From Enteractinococcus coprophilus (GTDB lineage: Bacteria; Actinomycetota; Actinomycetes; Actinomycetales; Micrococcaceae), in NCBI RefSeq assembly GCF_006716305.1, contig NZ_VFOU01000001.1:496001-560000 (forward strand): 64,000 nucleotides of DNA, in the 5' to 3' direction. Under the pieces are notes generated by a model. The model worked only from the letters and a program-made list of their open reading frames with translations, had not been told where the DNA came from and ran no database searches. The first letter of the stretch is position 1, and every line of letters starts with the position of its first letter. A program made the position numbers and the translations under genes. This document shows positions 44,586 through 54,262 of the stretch, piece after piece.

Positions 44586-45263
44586 ATGCAATGTGCTCAC
44601 CAACCCATTAATGTGGCGATCGTCGACGACCAAGCGCTGATCCGCTCGGGGCTGTCGATGCTGATCACCTCGCGCGAGAACCTGCGGGTCACCGGCGAAG
44701 CCGCCAACGGTCAGGACGCCGTCACCTCCGCGCACGTGTTGGCCGCCGACGTCGTCCTCATGGACGTGCGCATGCCGGTCCTGGACGGGATCGCCGCCAC
44801 CCGGGGGTTGCTGGAACGCAACGACGCGCTGAAAATCATCGTGTTGACCACGTTTGACCTCGACGAATACGCCCTGGATGCCATTGACGCCGGAGCCAGT
44901 GGGTTTTTACTCAAAGACGCTCCGCCCGAGCAACTGCTGGCCGCCATTGAATCGGTGTATCACGGGGATGCGGTCATCGCGCCCTCGACCACCAAACGCC
45001 TACTCGAACACCTGGTCAAGCCCAAACGCGCGACGTCGTCGTCGAACCACGACGACGAACTGGCGGCTCTGGAGAGCTTGACGGCCCGCGAGCGCGAGGT
45101 GTTGGAAGCCATGGCCGATGGACTGTCCAACGCCGAGATCGCGGACAAGCTGTTTGTCTCTGCGACGACGGTCAAAACTCACGTTGGTCGGGTGCTGACC
45201 AAACTTGGGGCACGCGACCGGGTGCAGGCCGTCGTGTTCGCCTACCGCACCGGGATTGTGTAG
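44586..45263 (+). CDS. NarL/LuxR-family response regulator
   Basis: Cognate regulator of the kinase. Of 225 residues, the receiver domain has the acidic pair in VAIVDDQALIRSGL, the phospho-Asp in VVLMDVRMPVLDGI and the Lys in FLLKDAPPEQLL. The C-terminal HTH is LTAREREVLEAMADGLSNAE then VSATTVKTHVGRVLTKLG. Targets are not apparent; a small membrane-protein gene lies 30 bp downstream. ATG at 44586. Confidence 0.94.
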   Translation: MQCAHQPINVAIVDDQALIRSGLSMLITSRENLRVTGEAANGQDAVTSAHVLAADVVLMDVRMPVLDGIAATRGLLERNDALKIIVLTTFDLDEYALDAIDAGASGFLLKDAPPEQLLAAIESVYHGDAVIAPSTTKRLLEHLVKPKRATSSSNHDDELAALESLTAREREVLEAMADGLSNAEIADKLFVSATTVKTHVGRVLTKLGARDRVQAVVFAYRTGIV

Positions 45264-45292
45264 CGCCGCGGCGGCTGGGCGATAATGATCGC

Positions 45293-45538
45293 ATGGAACC
45301 ACGCAAAGGATTAAACGATAAAGACTTAGCAAACCCACGCCGTGCCAAGCCGGCCACCGTGGGGATGACGCTGATGTTGATCATCGGCGCGATAGTTATG
45401 GGAACCTCGCTGGCGCTGAACTTTTTCACCGGCAACTTCTATGTGGGCATCTTTGTGGTCGGCGTCGCGCTGATCGGTATCGCCGTGGCCTACCTGGTGG
45501 TCAATGCATTTAAGGACGACGCCGGAAAGACTGAGTAA
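45293..45538 (+). CDS. Small two-helix membrane protein
   Basis: An 81-residue protein with two hydrophobic helices (GMTLMLIIGAIVMGTSLALNFF and VGIFVVGVALIGIAVAYLVV) between charged ends. The family is not recognised. It is 30 bp downstream of the response regulator on the same strand and could be part of that operon. Confidence 0.65.
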   Translation: MEPRKGLNDKDLANPRRAKPATVGMTLMLIIGAIVMGTSLALNFFTGNFYVGIFVVGVALIGIAVAYLVVNAFKDDAGKTE

Positions 45539-45645
45539 TTCGCCTCAGCGGCATAGCCCTAGCCCCTCACACTGGGTAATGTGAATCACAGTACCGATCA
45601 CGAGTGGTCATCCAAGCCAATCGGCTCACGTAAGGGAGCAGAACG

Positions 45646-46071
45646 GTGTTTGACGGTGAGGAAATTTTCGTTAGTACAGCGACAACCTTAGTCCTGCTGT
45701 GCCTGTATCTGTTGCTGACCAATCTCACGGCGCCCCTTATATACTTCAGTCTGAAACCGCATAAGCCGCGCACGTTTTCCCAGCGTCTGGCCGATCAAAG
45801 CACGTATCAATCCATCATTGTGCCGGCATTCGGTGCACTCGTCACGGGCCTACTCGTGAGCCTATCAGCATCCTTTTTCTATACGGGCATCAGTAATGAC
45901 CTCAATTGGCAGCTGGTCGTGGGAAGTTGGTTATTCTTTTTCGCGGCGATGACGTTTCTTTTGACGGCTGTTTATATTCTCCGAATCCAACCGTTGAAAA
46001 AATCTCACCCAATACCCGCAAGGGACAGTGCTACATTGGGGCGCCGCTGCTTTCCGACGACGCTGATATGA
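45646..46071 (+). CDS. Hypothetical membrane protein
   Basis: Unrecognised 141-residue protein with three hydrophobic helices: VLLCLYLLLTNLTAPLIYF, GALVTGLLVSLSASFFY and LVVGSWLFFFAAMTFLLTAVY. GTG start with GGGAG upstream. It lies between the two-component locus and the convergent lactate permease. Codon use is a little more AT-rich than its neighbours. Confidence 0.6.
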   Translation: MFDGEEIFVSTATTLVLLCLYLLLTNLTAPLIYFSLKPHKPRTFSQRLADQSTYQSIIVPAFGALVTGLLVSLSASFFYTGISNDLNWQLVVGSWLFFFAAMTFLLTAVYILRIQPLKKSHPIPARDSATLGRRCFPTTLI

Positions 46072-46096
46072 CCGGGGAGCGTAAGACCTCTGCGCA

Positions 46097-47536
46097 TTAC
46101 AGTGGGGTAAGCCCGGGCAGCAGGAAGTACGCCATGATGCCCCAGATGAGAGTGCTGAACGCCAGAACCGGTAGGGTCACGGCGAGTAGGCGGCCGCGGG
46201 TCACCTCGGGTCCGGCGTCCTGCATTGAAGTGCCGCGCGAGAGTTGATAAGCCAGTTCGATACGTGCCGGTGAGGCGATGGTCCCCCAGCAGCCGGCCGC
46301 GTTATTCATCGCCATCGACCACTGCGGGTGGATGTCGAGTTGGTTTCCGACGGCGACCTGGGTTGGGCCGAACATCGCGTTGGTGCCGGTGCCCGACGCC
46401 GTCATATACCCGCCCAGCGCACCGACCACCGGCATCAGGAACATGTAGCCCGCGCCTAGCGAGGCGAGGGATTGGGCCAGGGTTTCAGCGATGTGGCCGC
46501 CCTGCATGACGACGCCGAACAAAATGTACAGCGCGGTCGGGATGCCGGTGTTGAGCCAGAGTTTGAACGAGCTGGCGGCGAATCCTGGGGCGGGTTGTTT
46601 GTATTGCAGCAGGGCGACGGCGACTCCGGCGAATGCGTAGACGGCGGGGCTGGCGATGACTTCGGTCCACCAGGTGGTTTCGAAGGGCGACGAGACCACC
46701 TGACCGGCGATGGTGCCCAAGACCAATACCGCATAGGGCACGATCGAGCCGCCGGGTCCGGGGAGCAGTTTGCCTTTGCGGACCACCAACAACCACAGGA
46801 TGGTCATGACAGCGGAGGCCACGGCACCGGCCACCGGGGTACCTAATAGCAGGTTCGAAACCAGTACAAGCATTGCCAGCCCGAGGCCCGATGCCGCACC
46901 AACGGCGAGATAGCCGATAAGTTTTGGCCCGCGGACTTTTGCGTGCCGGGCGGCGATGAATGCGGTGACGATCCTGGAAATGATGACGGCCGGAATATTC
47001 ACGACGGCGGTGGCTAAACCGAATTCGGTCAGTGGCTGACCGGCCAGTTCGGCACCGAGCAAGGTGCCCGGGCCCATGGATCCCCACGGGCCGATGACGA
47101 TGCCCATGAGCGTGATGAGCGCGGCCCGGTAGGCGGTGAAACCGAACGCCAATGTGAGCGGGAGGCCGATCAGTAGTGAGACCCCAAAACCGGTCACCGA
47201 TTCCATAAACGGCACCACGCCATTGGCCATCATCAAGGCAGAACCTAGCGTGGCTCCCCCGGCCGATAGCCAGTCGGCAAGTTGTTTTTGGGCTCCGGTG
47301 AAATCCATCACCCGGGCAAGGGTCACGCCTCCGCCAATGATGGCGAGGACTTTGAGCATCGTCGTCATGGATCCGCCGACCGCGTCGGTGATTTCGGTGG
47401 TGTGGGCATTTAGCACCCACAGGCCAACGGCTATTGCGGTCAATACTCCGGCAACCGGGGGAACCCAGGCGGGCAGGCGGGTCAGCAACAGTCCGATCAC
47501 CACGAGGATAGGGACGGCTGCCAGCACAACGGTCAC
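46097..47536 (-). CDS. lctP: L-lactate permease family transporter
   Basis: A 479-residue permease with about twelve membrane helices, of the LctP family that imports lactate or glycolate with protons. Typical segments are GGGVTLARVMDFTGAQKQLADWL, NGVVPFMESVTGFGVSLLIGLP and GGYMTASGTGTNAMFGPTQV, followed by WSMAMNNAAGCWGTIASPARI. GTG start at 47536. No lactate dehydrogenase gene is adjacent, so the substrate may be another short hydroxyacid. Confidence 0.88.
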   Translation of the reverse strand: MTVVLAAVPILVVIGLLLTRLPAWVPPVAGVLTAIAVGLWVLNAHTTEITDAVGGSMTTMLKVLAIIGGGVTLARVMDFTGAQKQLADWLSAGGATLGSALMMANGVVPFMESVTGFGVSLLIGLPLTLAFGFTAYRAALITLMGIVIGPWGSMGPGTLLGAELAGQPLTEFGLATAVVNIPAVIISRIVTAFIAARHAKVRGPKLIGYLAVGAASGLGLAMLVLVSNLLLGTPVAGAVASAVMTILWLLVVRKGKLLPGPGGSIVPYAVLVLGTIAGQVVSSPFETTWWTEVIASPAVYAFAGVAVALLQYKQPAPGFAASSFKLWLNTGIPTALYILFGVVMQGGHIAETLAQSLASLGAGYMFLMPVVGALGGYMTASGTGTNAMFGPTQVAVGNQLDIHPQWSMAMNNAAGCWGTIASPARIELAYQLSRGTSMQDAGPEVTRGRLLAVTLPVLAFSTLIWGIMAYFLLPGLTPL

Positions 47537-47769
47537 AAGGGCCTACCTTTCACGAAACACTCAGCACACCATCCTACGCGTACCAATGACAGGTTGATGT
47601 GCGATAACCGGGTGATGGCGCGGTGGCGGTTTAGATGAATAAATATGACGCCCCGTGAAGATTCTGGTCAGAACGTTTGGAGCCGAGGCCGCAGGGCCCT
47701 AGGCTCGAGCACTACAACATTTGACTAATAAGTTTCGCCTCACTGAAACACTTTGAAGGTTGGTCTCTT

Positions 47770-49212
47770 ATGATTCTGACAGGTTTAGCCGTCGGCGCCG
47801 TACTGGGGATTGTCATGCAGCGTGGCAGGTTCTGTGTCACCGCCATGATGCGTGACATCTTTATGCAACGCACCTGGCGCACGTTCGTGGCGCTGCTGGT
47901 GGTCATTTCCGTCCACGCGGTGGGCATCGCGGCCCTGACCTCAACGGGTGTGATCGCCCCGGGCCAGAGCACGTTTGCCCCGGCAGCCGTCGTCGTCGGT
48001 GGGTTTTTATTTGGCTTGGGCATCATTCTGGCCGGTGGTTGTGCTTCGGGAACCTGGTTCCGTTCGGCCGAGGGCCTCGTGGGCTCCTGGATTGCGCTGG
48101 CCATGTATGCGGTGTCGGCTGCGGCGATGAAATATGGTGCCCTGGCTGGTTTTGATGGCTGGATGAAGAGCTGGGATTCCGGGTTGACCACCATCCCCGA
48201 ACTGCTGGGTGTCTCACCGTGGTGGTTCGCGATCGCCCTGTCGGTTCTGACCTTCTTTTTGGTGCGGTGCTTCCGCGCCCAGGACGCCAAGCGCCCCAAA
48301 CCGGCACGACTGACCAACCAACCGGCGTGGAAACGTCCCCTGAACCTCTACACCGCCGGTGCACTCATTGGGCTCATCGGCGTGATTGCCTGGCCACTGT
48401 CGGCGGCGACCGGTCGCAACAGCGGGCTGGGGATCACGACCCCAACCGCCAACACCCTGCAATACACGGTCACCGGTGACGAAGGTTTCATTGACTGGGG
48501 CGTGCTGTTAGTACTCGGACTGCTCGTGGGCGCGTTTATCGCCGCCAAGGCAACCGGTGAATTCCGGGTCCGGATCCCGGATGCGACAACCGCCGTCCGT
48601 TCTGTTGGTGGTGGCCTGTTGATGGGTGTGGGTGCCACGCTGGCCGGTGGCTGCACCGTAGGTAACGGTATGGTCCAGACCAGTTTGTTTAGCTTCCAGG
48701 GGTGGATTGCCCTGCTGTTCATCGCCGTCGGGATCGGCGTGGGCGCCAAGTTCTGGCTCAAGCCAGCCACCGCGAAACCCGCCAAGACCCCCCAGACCTA
48801 CACCACCGACGACAGCGTGGGCGGCACGGCTGGTACCCCGGACGCCGTTGCCCTGAACACGGCGCCCGCAGCCAACACCGCCGTCGCCACCAACTCCGGA
48901 CTATCTGGAATGTCGATGGCGACCGGACTGATCACCCTGCAAGCGCCCGAAGAAAAAGCCCGGCATCTGGGTAATGGATATTTCGCACTGGATTCACTCG
49001 GTGCGGTCTGCCCGTTCCCGCTGATCGAAGCCAAGGACGTCATGGCTGATTTGGACGCCGGACAACACCTGGTGATTGACTTCGACTGCACCCAGGGCAC
49101 CGAAACCATCCCGCAGTGGGCCGTGGACGACGGCCACGAAGTCACCGATTTCCGCGAAACCGGCGAAGCATCCTGGCAGATCACCATCAAAAAGGGTGAC
49201 CTGACCGGCTAA
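47770..49212 (+). CDS. YedE/TsuA-type sulfur transporter fused to a TusA domain
   Basis: The 480-residue protein joins a membrane YeeE/YedE domain (residues 1 to about 335) to a C-terminal TusA/SirA domain (about 395-480). The membrane part has the Cys motifs GGCASGTWFR and GGCTVGNGMVQT, which in TsuA carry thiosulfate through the pore. The TusA part has the active-site CPxP in LGAVCPFPLIEAKDVM, a sulfur-relay cysteine. A Pro/Ala/Thr-rich linker connects them. Likely role: uptake of thiosulfate or another sulfur or selenium species with direct hand-over to the relay domain. YedE is often linked to selenium, so that remains an alternative. ATG at 47770. Confidence 0.9.
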   Translation: MILTGLAVGAVLGIVMQRGRFCVTAMMRDIFMQRTWRTFVALLVVISVHAVGIAALTSTGVIAPGQSTFAPAAVVVGGFLFGLGIILAGGCASGTWFRSAEGLVGSWIALAMYAVSAAAMKYGALAGFDGWMKSWDSGLTTIPELLGVSPWWFAIALSVLTFFLVRCFRAQDAKRPKPARLTNQPAWKRPLNLYTAGALIGLIGVIAWPLSAATGRNSGLGITTPTANTLQYTVTGDEGFIDWGVLLVLGLLVGAFIAAKATGEFRVRIPDATTAVRSVGGGLLMGVGATLAGGCTVGNGMVQTSLFSFQGWIALLFIAVGIGVGAKFWLKPATAKPAKTPQTYTTDDSVGGTAGTPDAVALNTAPAANTAVATNSGLSGMSMATGLITLQAPEEKARHLGNGYFALDSLGAVCPFPLIEAKDVMADLDAGQHLVIDFDCTQGTETIPQWAVDDGHEVTDFRETGEASWQITIKKGDLTG

Positions 49213-49226
49213 CCAACCAGGTCACC
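49195..49226. terminator. Hairpin between convergent genes
   Basis: GGTGACCTG (49195-49203) pairs with CAGGTCACC (49218-49226), spanning the stop codon of the YedE-TusA gene. There is no T-run. Terminator role is inferred from the convergent arrangement. Confidence 0.4.
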
Positions 49227-49256
49227 TCGCCCTTCAAGACGTGCGTGCAGTGCTGT

Positions 49257-49997
49257 TCAGTTGGTTCGAGAAGCCGCCGATTGAATGAGGTCGGCGAGCT
49301 CTCGGGGCCGACTCCACATCGGCCAATGCCCCGTCGGGAGGTCGATGACGTCGAGGTGCTTGAGGTTCGCGACTTCGGCAAACATAGGATGGTCGGCTTC
49401 GGCTAGCTCCAACATCTGCGCGCTCGGCATCGAGCAGCACACCAGGGTGGTGGGGACTTCGTGTCGGGCCTCGTTCGTGAGTTCGACGGGCTGACGCAGC
49501 ACGGGGCCAGGCTCAGGGACTGCTCGAGCGCGAAAACGCTCAAGGGCCTCGGTGCTCAAACCTTCGAGACTTACCTGCTGGGCCAGGGCGTCGAAGGATG
49601 GCAGCGGAAGCTCCTCCACCTCCTCCGGAAGGTCTGGTGCGAAAATGGTTCCAGTCGCCATGGGGCCGGAGTCGACCCACACTACTCGTTGGATGAGCTC
49701 AGGGTGCCGATCCAGGACGATGCTGACAGGGGCATTGGCCCCACTATGCGCGACGAGCGTGACGGGGTGAGCCTCGGAGCCCTCGAGTTCAGTGATGACG
49801 TCCAGAACCGCTGCAGCTTGATCGTCGAGGGTCTTGGTCGCCCGCTCGGGATCGTTGGCATCTAGACCAGGCAGGGTCATCGCATATGCACGAACGTGGT
49901 CGGCGATGAGATGTTCACGGACTTCCTCCCACGCCCAAGCGCCCAGCCAGTGGCCGGCAATGAGGATGATGGTCGGCTTGCTTGTAGTATCTGTCAT
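49257..49997 (-). CDS. Alpha/beta-fold hydrolase
   Basis: A 246-residue esterase-like protein. The oxyanion region is ILIAGHWLGAWAWEEV near the N-terminus; the nucleophile elbow is LVAHSGANAPVSIV with Ser near residue 105; a catalytic Asp candidate lies before the last helices and the His is in DLPTGHWPMWSRP. The substrate is unknown. It is transcribed divergently from a WYL regulator gene 73 bp away, which probably controls it. Confidence 0.85.
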   Translation of the reverse strand: MTDTTSKPTIILIAGHWLGAWAWEEVREHLIADHVRAYAMTLPGLDANDPERATKTLDDQAAAVLDVITELEGSEAHPVTLVAHSGANAPVSIVLDRHPELIQRVVWVDSGPMATGTIFAPDLPEEVEELPLPSFDALAQQVSLEGLSTEALERFRARAVPEPGPVLRQPVELTNEARHEVPTTLVCCSMPSAQMLELAEADHPMFAEVANLKHLDVIDLPTGHWPMWSRPRELADLIQSAASRTN

Positions 49998-50070
49998 AGC
50001 ACCATCCTCGCAGGCACTTCGGACAAGGGTATGTCATCATTTATGTCATGAATTTGACGGAGTCTGAACT

Positions 50071-50766
50071 GTGAAACGACTCGAACGGCTCCATGCGCTC
50101 TCCGAGATGTTACGCCGCAGCGGCGCGCGCGGAATAACTGCTGAACGGATGGCAAAAGCATTCGAGGTATCCATTCGCACCATTAAGCGAGACCTCGATG
50201 CGTTAGAGAACAGTGGTGCGCCGATATGGTCTCGCCCAGGACCGGGCGGTGGCTATGGATTAATAGGCGGCTCCCTGCCACCTGTCAGTCTGTCGCCAGC
50301 GGAAGCAATGGCGCTCATGGCAGCCGTGTCCGCTGCACCTGATGCCCCCTACGCCGATCTGGCAGCAGCGGGTATCCAAAAGATCTTCAACGTCCTCGAT
50401 CCCACAACCCGAGCACGCGCTGACGAGCTAGCCCACCGTGTCTGGGTCAACACCCCTCCCTCCGCTTCGCGCGCCATCAAGTCGGCGCTAGAGGAGGCGA
50501 TGTCCGAGCAGCGAGTGATCCGCATCCGTTACACCTCGAAAGACGACACCACGACCACCCGGGACGTTGAGCCTGTACTGTTCGCCTCCACGAGCGGGCA
50601 GTGGTACCTCGTCGGGTGGTGCCGTCTGCGCAATGACATGCGTTGGTTCGCGGTGTCGCGCATTGCGCGCGCCAACGTCACCAAAACCGCTTGTAGTGGT
50701 CATACCATCGACGAGGTCGGAGAACCCCCGGCCAACGCCAGACCGGTTCACGGTCGGGACGCTTGA
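50071..50766 (+). CDS. YafY/PafB-type HTH and WYL domain regulator
   Basis: A 231-residue DeoR-type winged-helix protein: the HTH is RSGARGITAERMAKAFEV then SIRTIKRDLDALENSGAP, and the WYL domain with its WYLVGWCRLRNDMRWF core is near residues 180-195. WYL domains sense nucleic-acid or small ligands. It is divergent from the hydrolase at 49257, the likely target. GTG start at 50071. Confidence 0.9.
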   Translation: MKRLERLHALSEMLRRSGARGITAERMAKAFEVSIRTIKRDLDALENSGAPIWSRPGPGGGYGLIGGSLPPVSLSPAEAMALMAAVSAAPDAPYADLAAAGIQKIFNVLDPTTRARADELAHRVWVNTPPSASRAIKSALEEAMSEQRVIRIRYTSKDDTTTTRDVEPVLFASTSGQWYLVGWCRLRNDMRWFAVSRIARANVTKTACSGHTIDEVGEPPANARPVHGRDA

Positions 50767-50895
50767 GTCACGCAACCTCCCTCCGCGGGCTACTGGAAGT
50801 AGGAGGATGTCCTCATCCTTGAGGATGACGGTACCGCCTCAAGATCGTCATGGCTGGTGATGTGCTCAACGCCAGCTCAACGCAGACTAGAAACC

Positions 50896-51642
50896 ATGAC
50901 GACACACACCATCACCGCACCCTCTGCGGTTGCAGCCCAATCCATTACCAAAACCTATGGCACCGATGACACCCAAGTGACCGCCCTCGACGACGTTTCC
51001 GTGGCCTTTCACCCCGGAGACTTCACCGCAATCATGGGACCGTCCGGCTCCGGGAAATCGACCCTGATGCACTGTCTCGCCGGGCTTGACACCGTGGATT
51101 CCGGGCAGGTGGCCATCGGCAAAACCGTCATCACCGGGATGAGCGACCACCAGCTGACCATCCTGCGGCGCAAACACGTCGGATTTATCTTCCAGGCATT
51201 CAATCTGGTGCCAACGCTGTCCGCGCGTGACAACATCCTACTGCCCCTGGATCTGGCGGGTACGAAGGTCGATCAGGCGTGGTTCGACCAGATCATTGAG
51301 GTCCTGGGATTAGGCGACCGCCTGGCGCATCACCCCCACGAATTATCCGGCGGGCAACAACAACGCGTCGCCGTCGCGCGGGCCCTGCTGACTCGACCGG
51401 ACGTTGTCTTCGCAGATGAACCCACCGGCGCCCTGGACTCGGCAACCGGGACCGAAGTGCTGCAATTGCTGGCACGTTCGGCTCGCGACATGGGCCAGAC
51501 CATCATCATGGTCACCCACGACCCGCATGCTGCCGCCTATGCTGACAACGTCGTCCTGCTCAAAGACGGTGCCATCGTGGGCCGGGTCGAGGACCCCACT
51601 GCCGACACCGTGCTGGCCGCTCTGGCAGAACTGGGGGCCTAA
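50896..51642 (+). CDS. ABC transporter ATPase, MacB/LolD type
   Basis: A 248-residue ATPase for an FtsX-type permease. Walker A is GPSGSGKST, the signature is [16 protein letters not shown], Walker B is [13 protein letters not shown] and the H-loop is VTHDPH. The frame opens at 50857, but the ATG at 50896 gives the usual N-terminus before AQSITKTYG. Stop to next start is 2 bp, so it is an operon with the permease. Confidence 0.94.
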   Translation: MTTHTITAPSAVAAQSITKTYGTDDTQVTALDDVSVAFHPGDFTAIMGPSGSGKSTLMHCLAGLDTVDSGQVAIGKTVITGMSDHQLTILRRKHVGFIFQAFNLVPTLSARDNILLPLDLAGTKVDQAWFDQIIEVLGLGDRLAHHPHELSGGQQQRVAVARALLTRPDVVFADEPTGALDSATGTEVLQLLARSARDMGQTIIMVTHDPHAAAYADNVVLLKDGAIVGRVEDPTADTVLAALAELGA

Positions 51643-51644
51643 GC

Positions 51645-54179
51645 ATGTGGAAACTTGCCATCAGCCAGTTGAAATCCCACCCGCGCCGCTATGTTGCGGT
51701 CCTGCTGGCGATCACGCTGGGCACGATGTTTCTGGCCGGCTCGCTGCTGGTCACATCCTCAGCCAAAGAAACCACCAAGCAAATGCTGGGTGCAACCTAC
51801 GCCAACGCTGACCTGCTCATCACCGCAGAGCAAGACGCGTATCTCGATCCCGAATCGGCGTTCTATGATCAGGTCGGCTGGCTGGAGCATCCCGGCGACT
51901 TAGAAACAATCAGCGGCGTGGCGGAAGTGTATCCACTGCTGCAGGTCGGAACCGGACTGGTCCTGCCCGAAGATTCTGCCCGGCGCGGTAGCTTCGACGC
52001 CGACGCCGACTTCCTACTGGCAACCAATACCCCGGATGACACTTCACTGCTGTCCACCCCCATCACCGCCGGCACGCTACCGAGAGGCGACACCGAAATC
52101 GCCGTCGACACCACCGCCGCAGAACGCCATGAGCTAACCGTCGGCGATACGGTCACCCTACGAGGCCTGATCGAGGACGACGAAACCGAGTTCACCGTCT
52201 CGGGGATCGTAGACACCTCGGGCGACCCAACCGCGATCGGTGCCATGGCTGCCTACCTGACCCCATCGGCGCTTGCAGCATTCACCGGCGATGACCCGAT
52301 CTACACCATGGGGCTGGTGCGTGTCGACGGCGACCTTGACGCCGTCCTGCAGCAGATCACGACCGCCCTGTCCGGGGTGGCCACGGTCAACACCCCGGAA
52401 GTCCAGATTTCCGAATCCCTGATCAACAAGCTCGGGTTCGACGCGATCACCGTGGTGCTGGGCAGCTTTGCAGCTATTGCGCTATTGGTCATGATGCTGG
52501 TCATCAACAACACCTTCTCGGTGCTCGTCGCCCAGCGCACGCGCCAGTATGCGCTCCAACGGGTCCTGGGTGCTACGCGCGCACAAATTCGCAAATCCGT
52601 GCTGGCCGAGACCCTATTGATCGGGATCATCGGTTCGGTCATCGGGATTGTCGCAGCGATCGGGCTGATCTTCGGGCTTATCATTCTGGCCCAGCGCTGG
52701 GTTGCCCGAGCGACCTTCGCGATCGATGCCACCCTACTGTGGGTGTTGCTGGCCGGAGTGCTGATTACCGTGGTCGCAGCCTGGGCGCCCGCGTCCAAAG
52801 CCATGCGAGTCTCCCCGCTTGCAGCCATGCGTCCGGTGCCAGCAGTGACCGTGGGGTCACAAGCCGGGATCGTTCGACTCGTCCTCGGCGCGCTCGCGCT
52901 CATCGGTGGGACCGCCGTCATGCTGCTCTTCGCGTTCCACGGCGACATTGGGATGGCCATCCTCGGCGGTGCGATCTCCTTCTTGGGCGCACTGCTCTTA
53001 GGCGTACTCTTCGTACCGGCTGTCGTCTACGGCCTGGGCTGGGCGCTGCGCCCGATCGGCGTCCCCGGCAAGATGGCGCAGTTGAATTCGGTGCGTAATC
53101 GATCGCGTACCGCCGCCACCGCCACGGCCTTGATTATCGGTACCACACTGGTCGCCATGATTCTCACGGGCGGCCGAACCGTGCAGGAAAACACCGACCA
53201 GCTCCTAGCCACCAGCTTCCCGGTGGATGTCTATGCTGAACTGTCCGACATCGACCCGGCAGATAGCCAGCGGCTCGAGGAAACCACGCGCGCCGTCGCC
53301 ACCACTCCGGGCGTCGCCGCCGCTGTCCCACTCACCCCGGTTGCTACAACCGTTGACCAAGGAGAACACGTCATGGCCGGTGATCCGAAACGTATCGCGC
53401 AGATCTCGGCAGCACTCACTGAACAGGACGCCGCAGCACTGGCTGATCCTGGAACCGTGCTGGTCTCAAATCGCTATGACTACGAGACGCTGACGGCCCA
53501 GACTTCCCAAGGTCCGGTCGAATTAGACGCCGTGCAATCTGAACTGTCGTCGGTCACCGCCATCGTCTCCACGGCAACCGCTGCAGCGTGGGACGCCGAA
53601 CCCCTCGGCCCCGCAGTGGCGTGGATAGCAGTCGATGACCCCGAAATGTCCGCCACGGACATGCAGGACCTGATCACCTCGATGGCTTCCAACGCCGAAG
53701 TCTCTGCCGGAAACTTTGAATCGCCACTGATCATCCGGGCTACCTACCAGCAGATCATCGGCACCGTCATGCTTACCGTGGTCGGTCTGTTGGCGATCTC
53801 CGTGCTCATCGCCTTCGTGGGCGTTGCCAATACGCTGGCCCTATCCGCCCTTGAACGTACCCGCGAAAACTCGCTCCTCCGAGCGCTCGGACTGACCAAA
53901 CGCGGCCTGCGAGCCATGCTCAGCTGGGAGGCCGTACTCATTTGTGCGGTCGGCGCCATCCTGGGTTGCGCGCTGGGGATGTTTTACGGCTGGGTCGGTT
54001 CAGTGGCGATCTTTACCCCGATCCTTGAAGACCAGGCAGATACTTTGGCCGTCTCCTTACCGTGGGCCGCAATCATCGGCATCATCGGCACCGCAGTGCT
54101 GGCCGGGCTCATCGCTTCGGTTGCACCCTCGCATCGAGCCGCCAAGCTCTCTCCCGTAGAAGGGCTGGCCACCGCCTAA
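51645..54179 (+). CDS. FtsX-like ABC permease (MacB/ABC3 family)
   Basis: A large 844-residue permease with ten predicted helices: one at the N-terminus, then a long extracellular domain (about 45-270), three helices (near 275-400), further helices near 415-470, a second extracellular domain (about 500-690) and the last three helices. The FtsX domains read ALLVMMLVINNTFSVLV and ISVLIAFVGVANTLALS with LRALGLTKRGLRAMLSWEA. This type exports or extrudes lipoproteins, peptides or drugs. It is coupled to the ATPase gene two bases upstream. No regulator is adjacent on the same strand. Confidence 0.93.
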   Translation: MWKLAISQLKSHPRRYVAVLLAITLGTMFLAGSLLVTSSAKETTKQMLGATYANADLLITAEQDAYLDPESAFYDQVGWLEHPGDLETISGVAEVYPLLQVGTGLVLPEDSARRGSFDADADFLLATNTPDDTSLLSTPITAGTLPRGDTEIAVDTTAAERHELTVGDTVTLRGLIEDDETEFTVSGIVDTSGDPTAIGAMAAYLTPSALAAFTGDDPIYTMGLVRVDGDLDAVLQQITTALSGVATVNTPEVQISESLINKLGFDAITVVLGSFAAIALLVMMLVINNTFSVLVAQRTRQYALQRVLGATRAQIRKSVLAETLLIGIIGSVIGIVAAIGLIFGLIILAQRWVARATFAIDATLLWVLLAGVLITVVAAWAPASKAMRVSPLAAMRPVPAVTVGSQAGIVRLVLGALALIGGTAVMLLFAFHGDIGMAILGGAISFLGALLLGVLFVPAVVYGLGWALRPIGVPGKMAQLNSVRNRSRTAATATALIIGTTLVAMILTGGRTVQENTDQLLATSFPVDVYAELSDIDPADSQRLEETTRAVATTPGVAAAVPLTPVATTVDQGEHVMAGDPKRIAQISAALTEQDAAALADPGTVLVSNRYDYETLTAQTSQGPVELDAVQSELSSVTAIVSTATAAAWDAEPLGPAVAWIAVDDPEMSATDMQDLITSMASNAEVSAGNFESPLIIRATYQQIIGTVMLTVVGLLAISVLIAFVGVANTLALSALERTRENSLLRALGLTKRGLRAMLSWEAVLICAVGAILGCALGMFYGWVGSVAIFTPILEDQADTLAVSLPWAAIIGIIGTAVLAGLIASVAPSHRAAKLSPVEGLATA

Positions 54180-54208
54180 GCAGTCTTTGTAGACATTTTT
54201 GGTCACAA

Positions 54209-54253
54209 CATCCCATCGGCCTGGACCTCGAAACTCGGGGCGCCGATGGGGTG
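54209..54253. terminator. Hairpin between convergent genes
   Basis: CATCCCATCGGC (54209-54220) pairs with GCCGATGGGGTG (54242-54253) with one G-T pair. No T-run is present. It separates the permease and thioesterase 3' ends. Confidence 0.5.
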
Positions 54254-54262
54254 TTGCACTGC

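Noticed and set aside
46485-47420. Long second frame on the minus strand inside the lactate permease
   Set aside because: Arg/His-rich product without motifs; the overlapping permease frame has clear membrane helices and family signatures.
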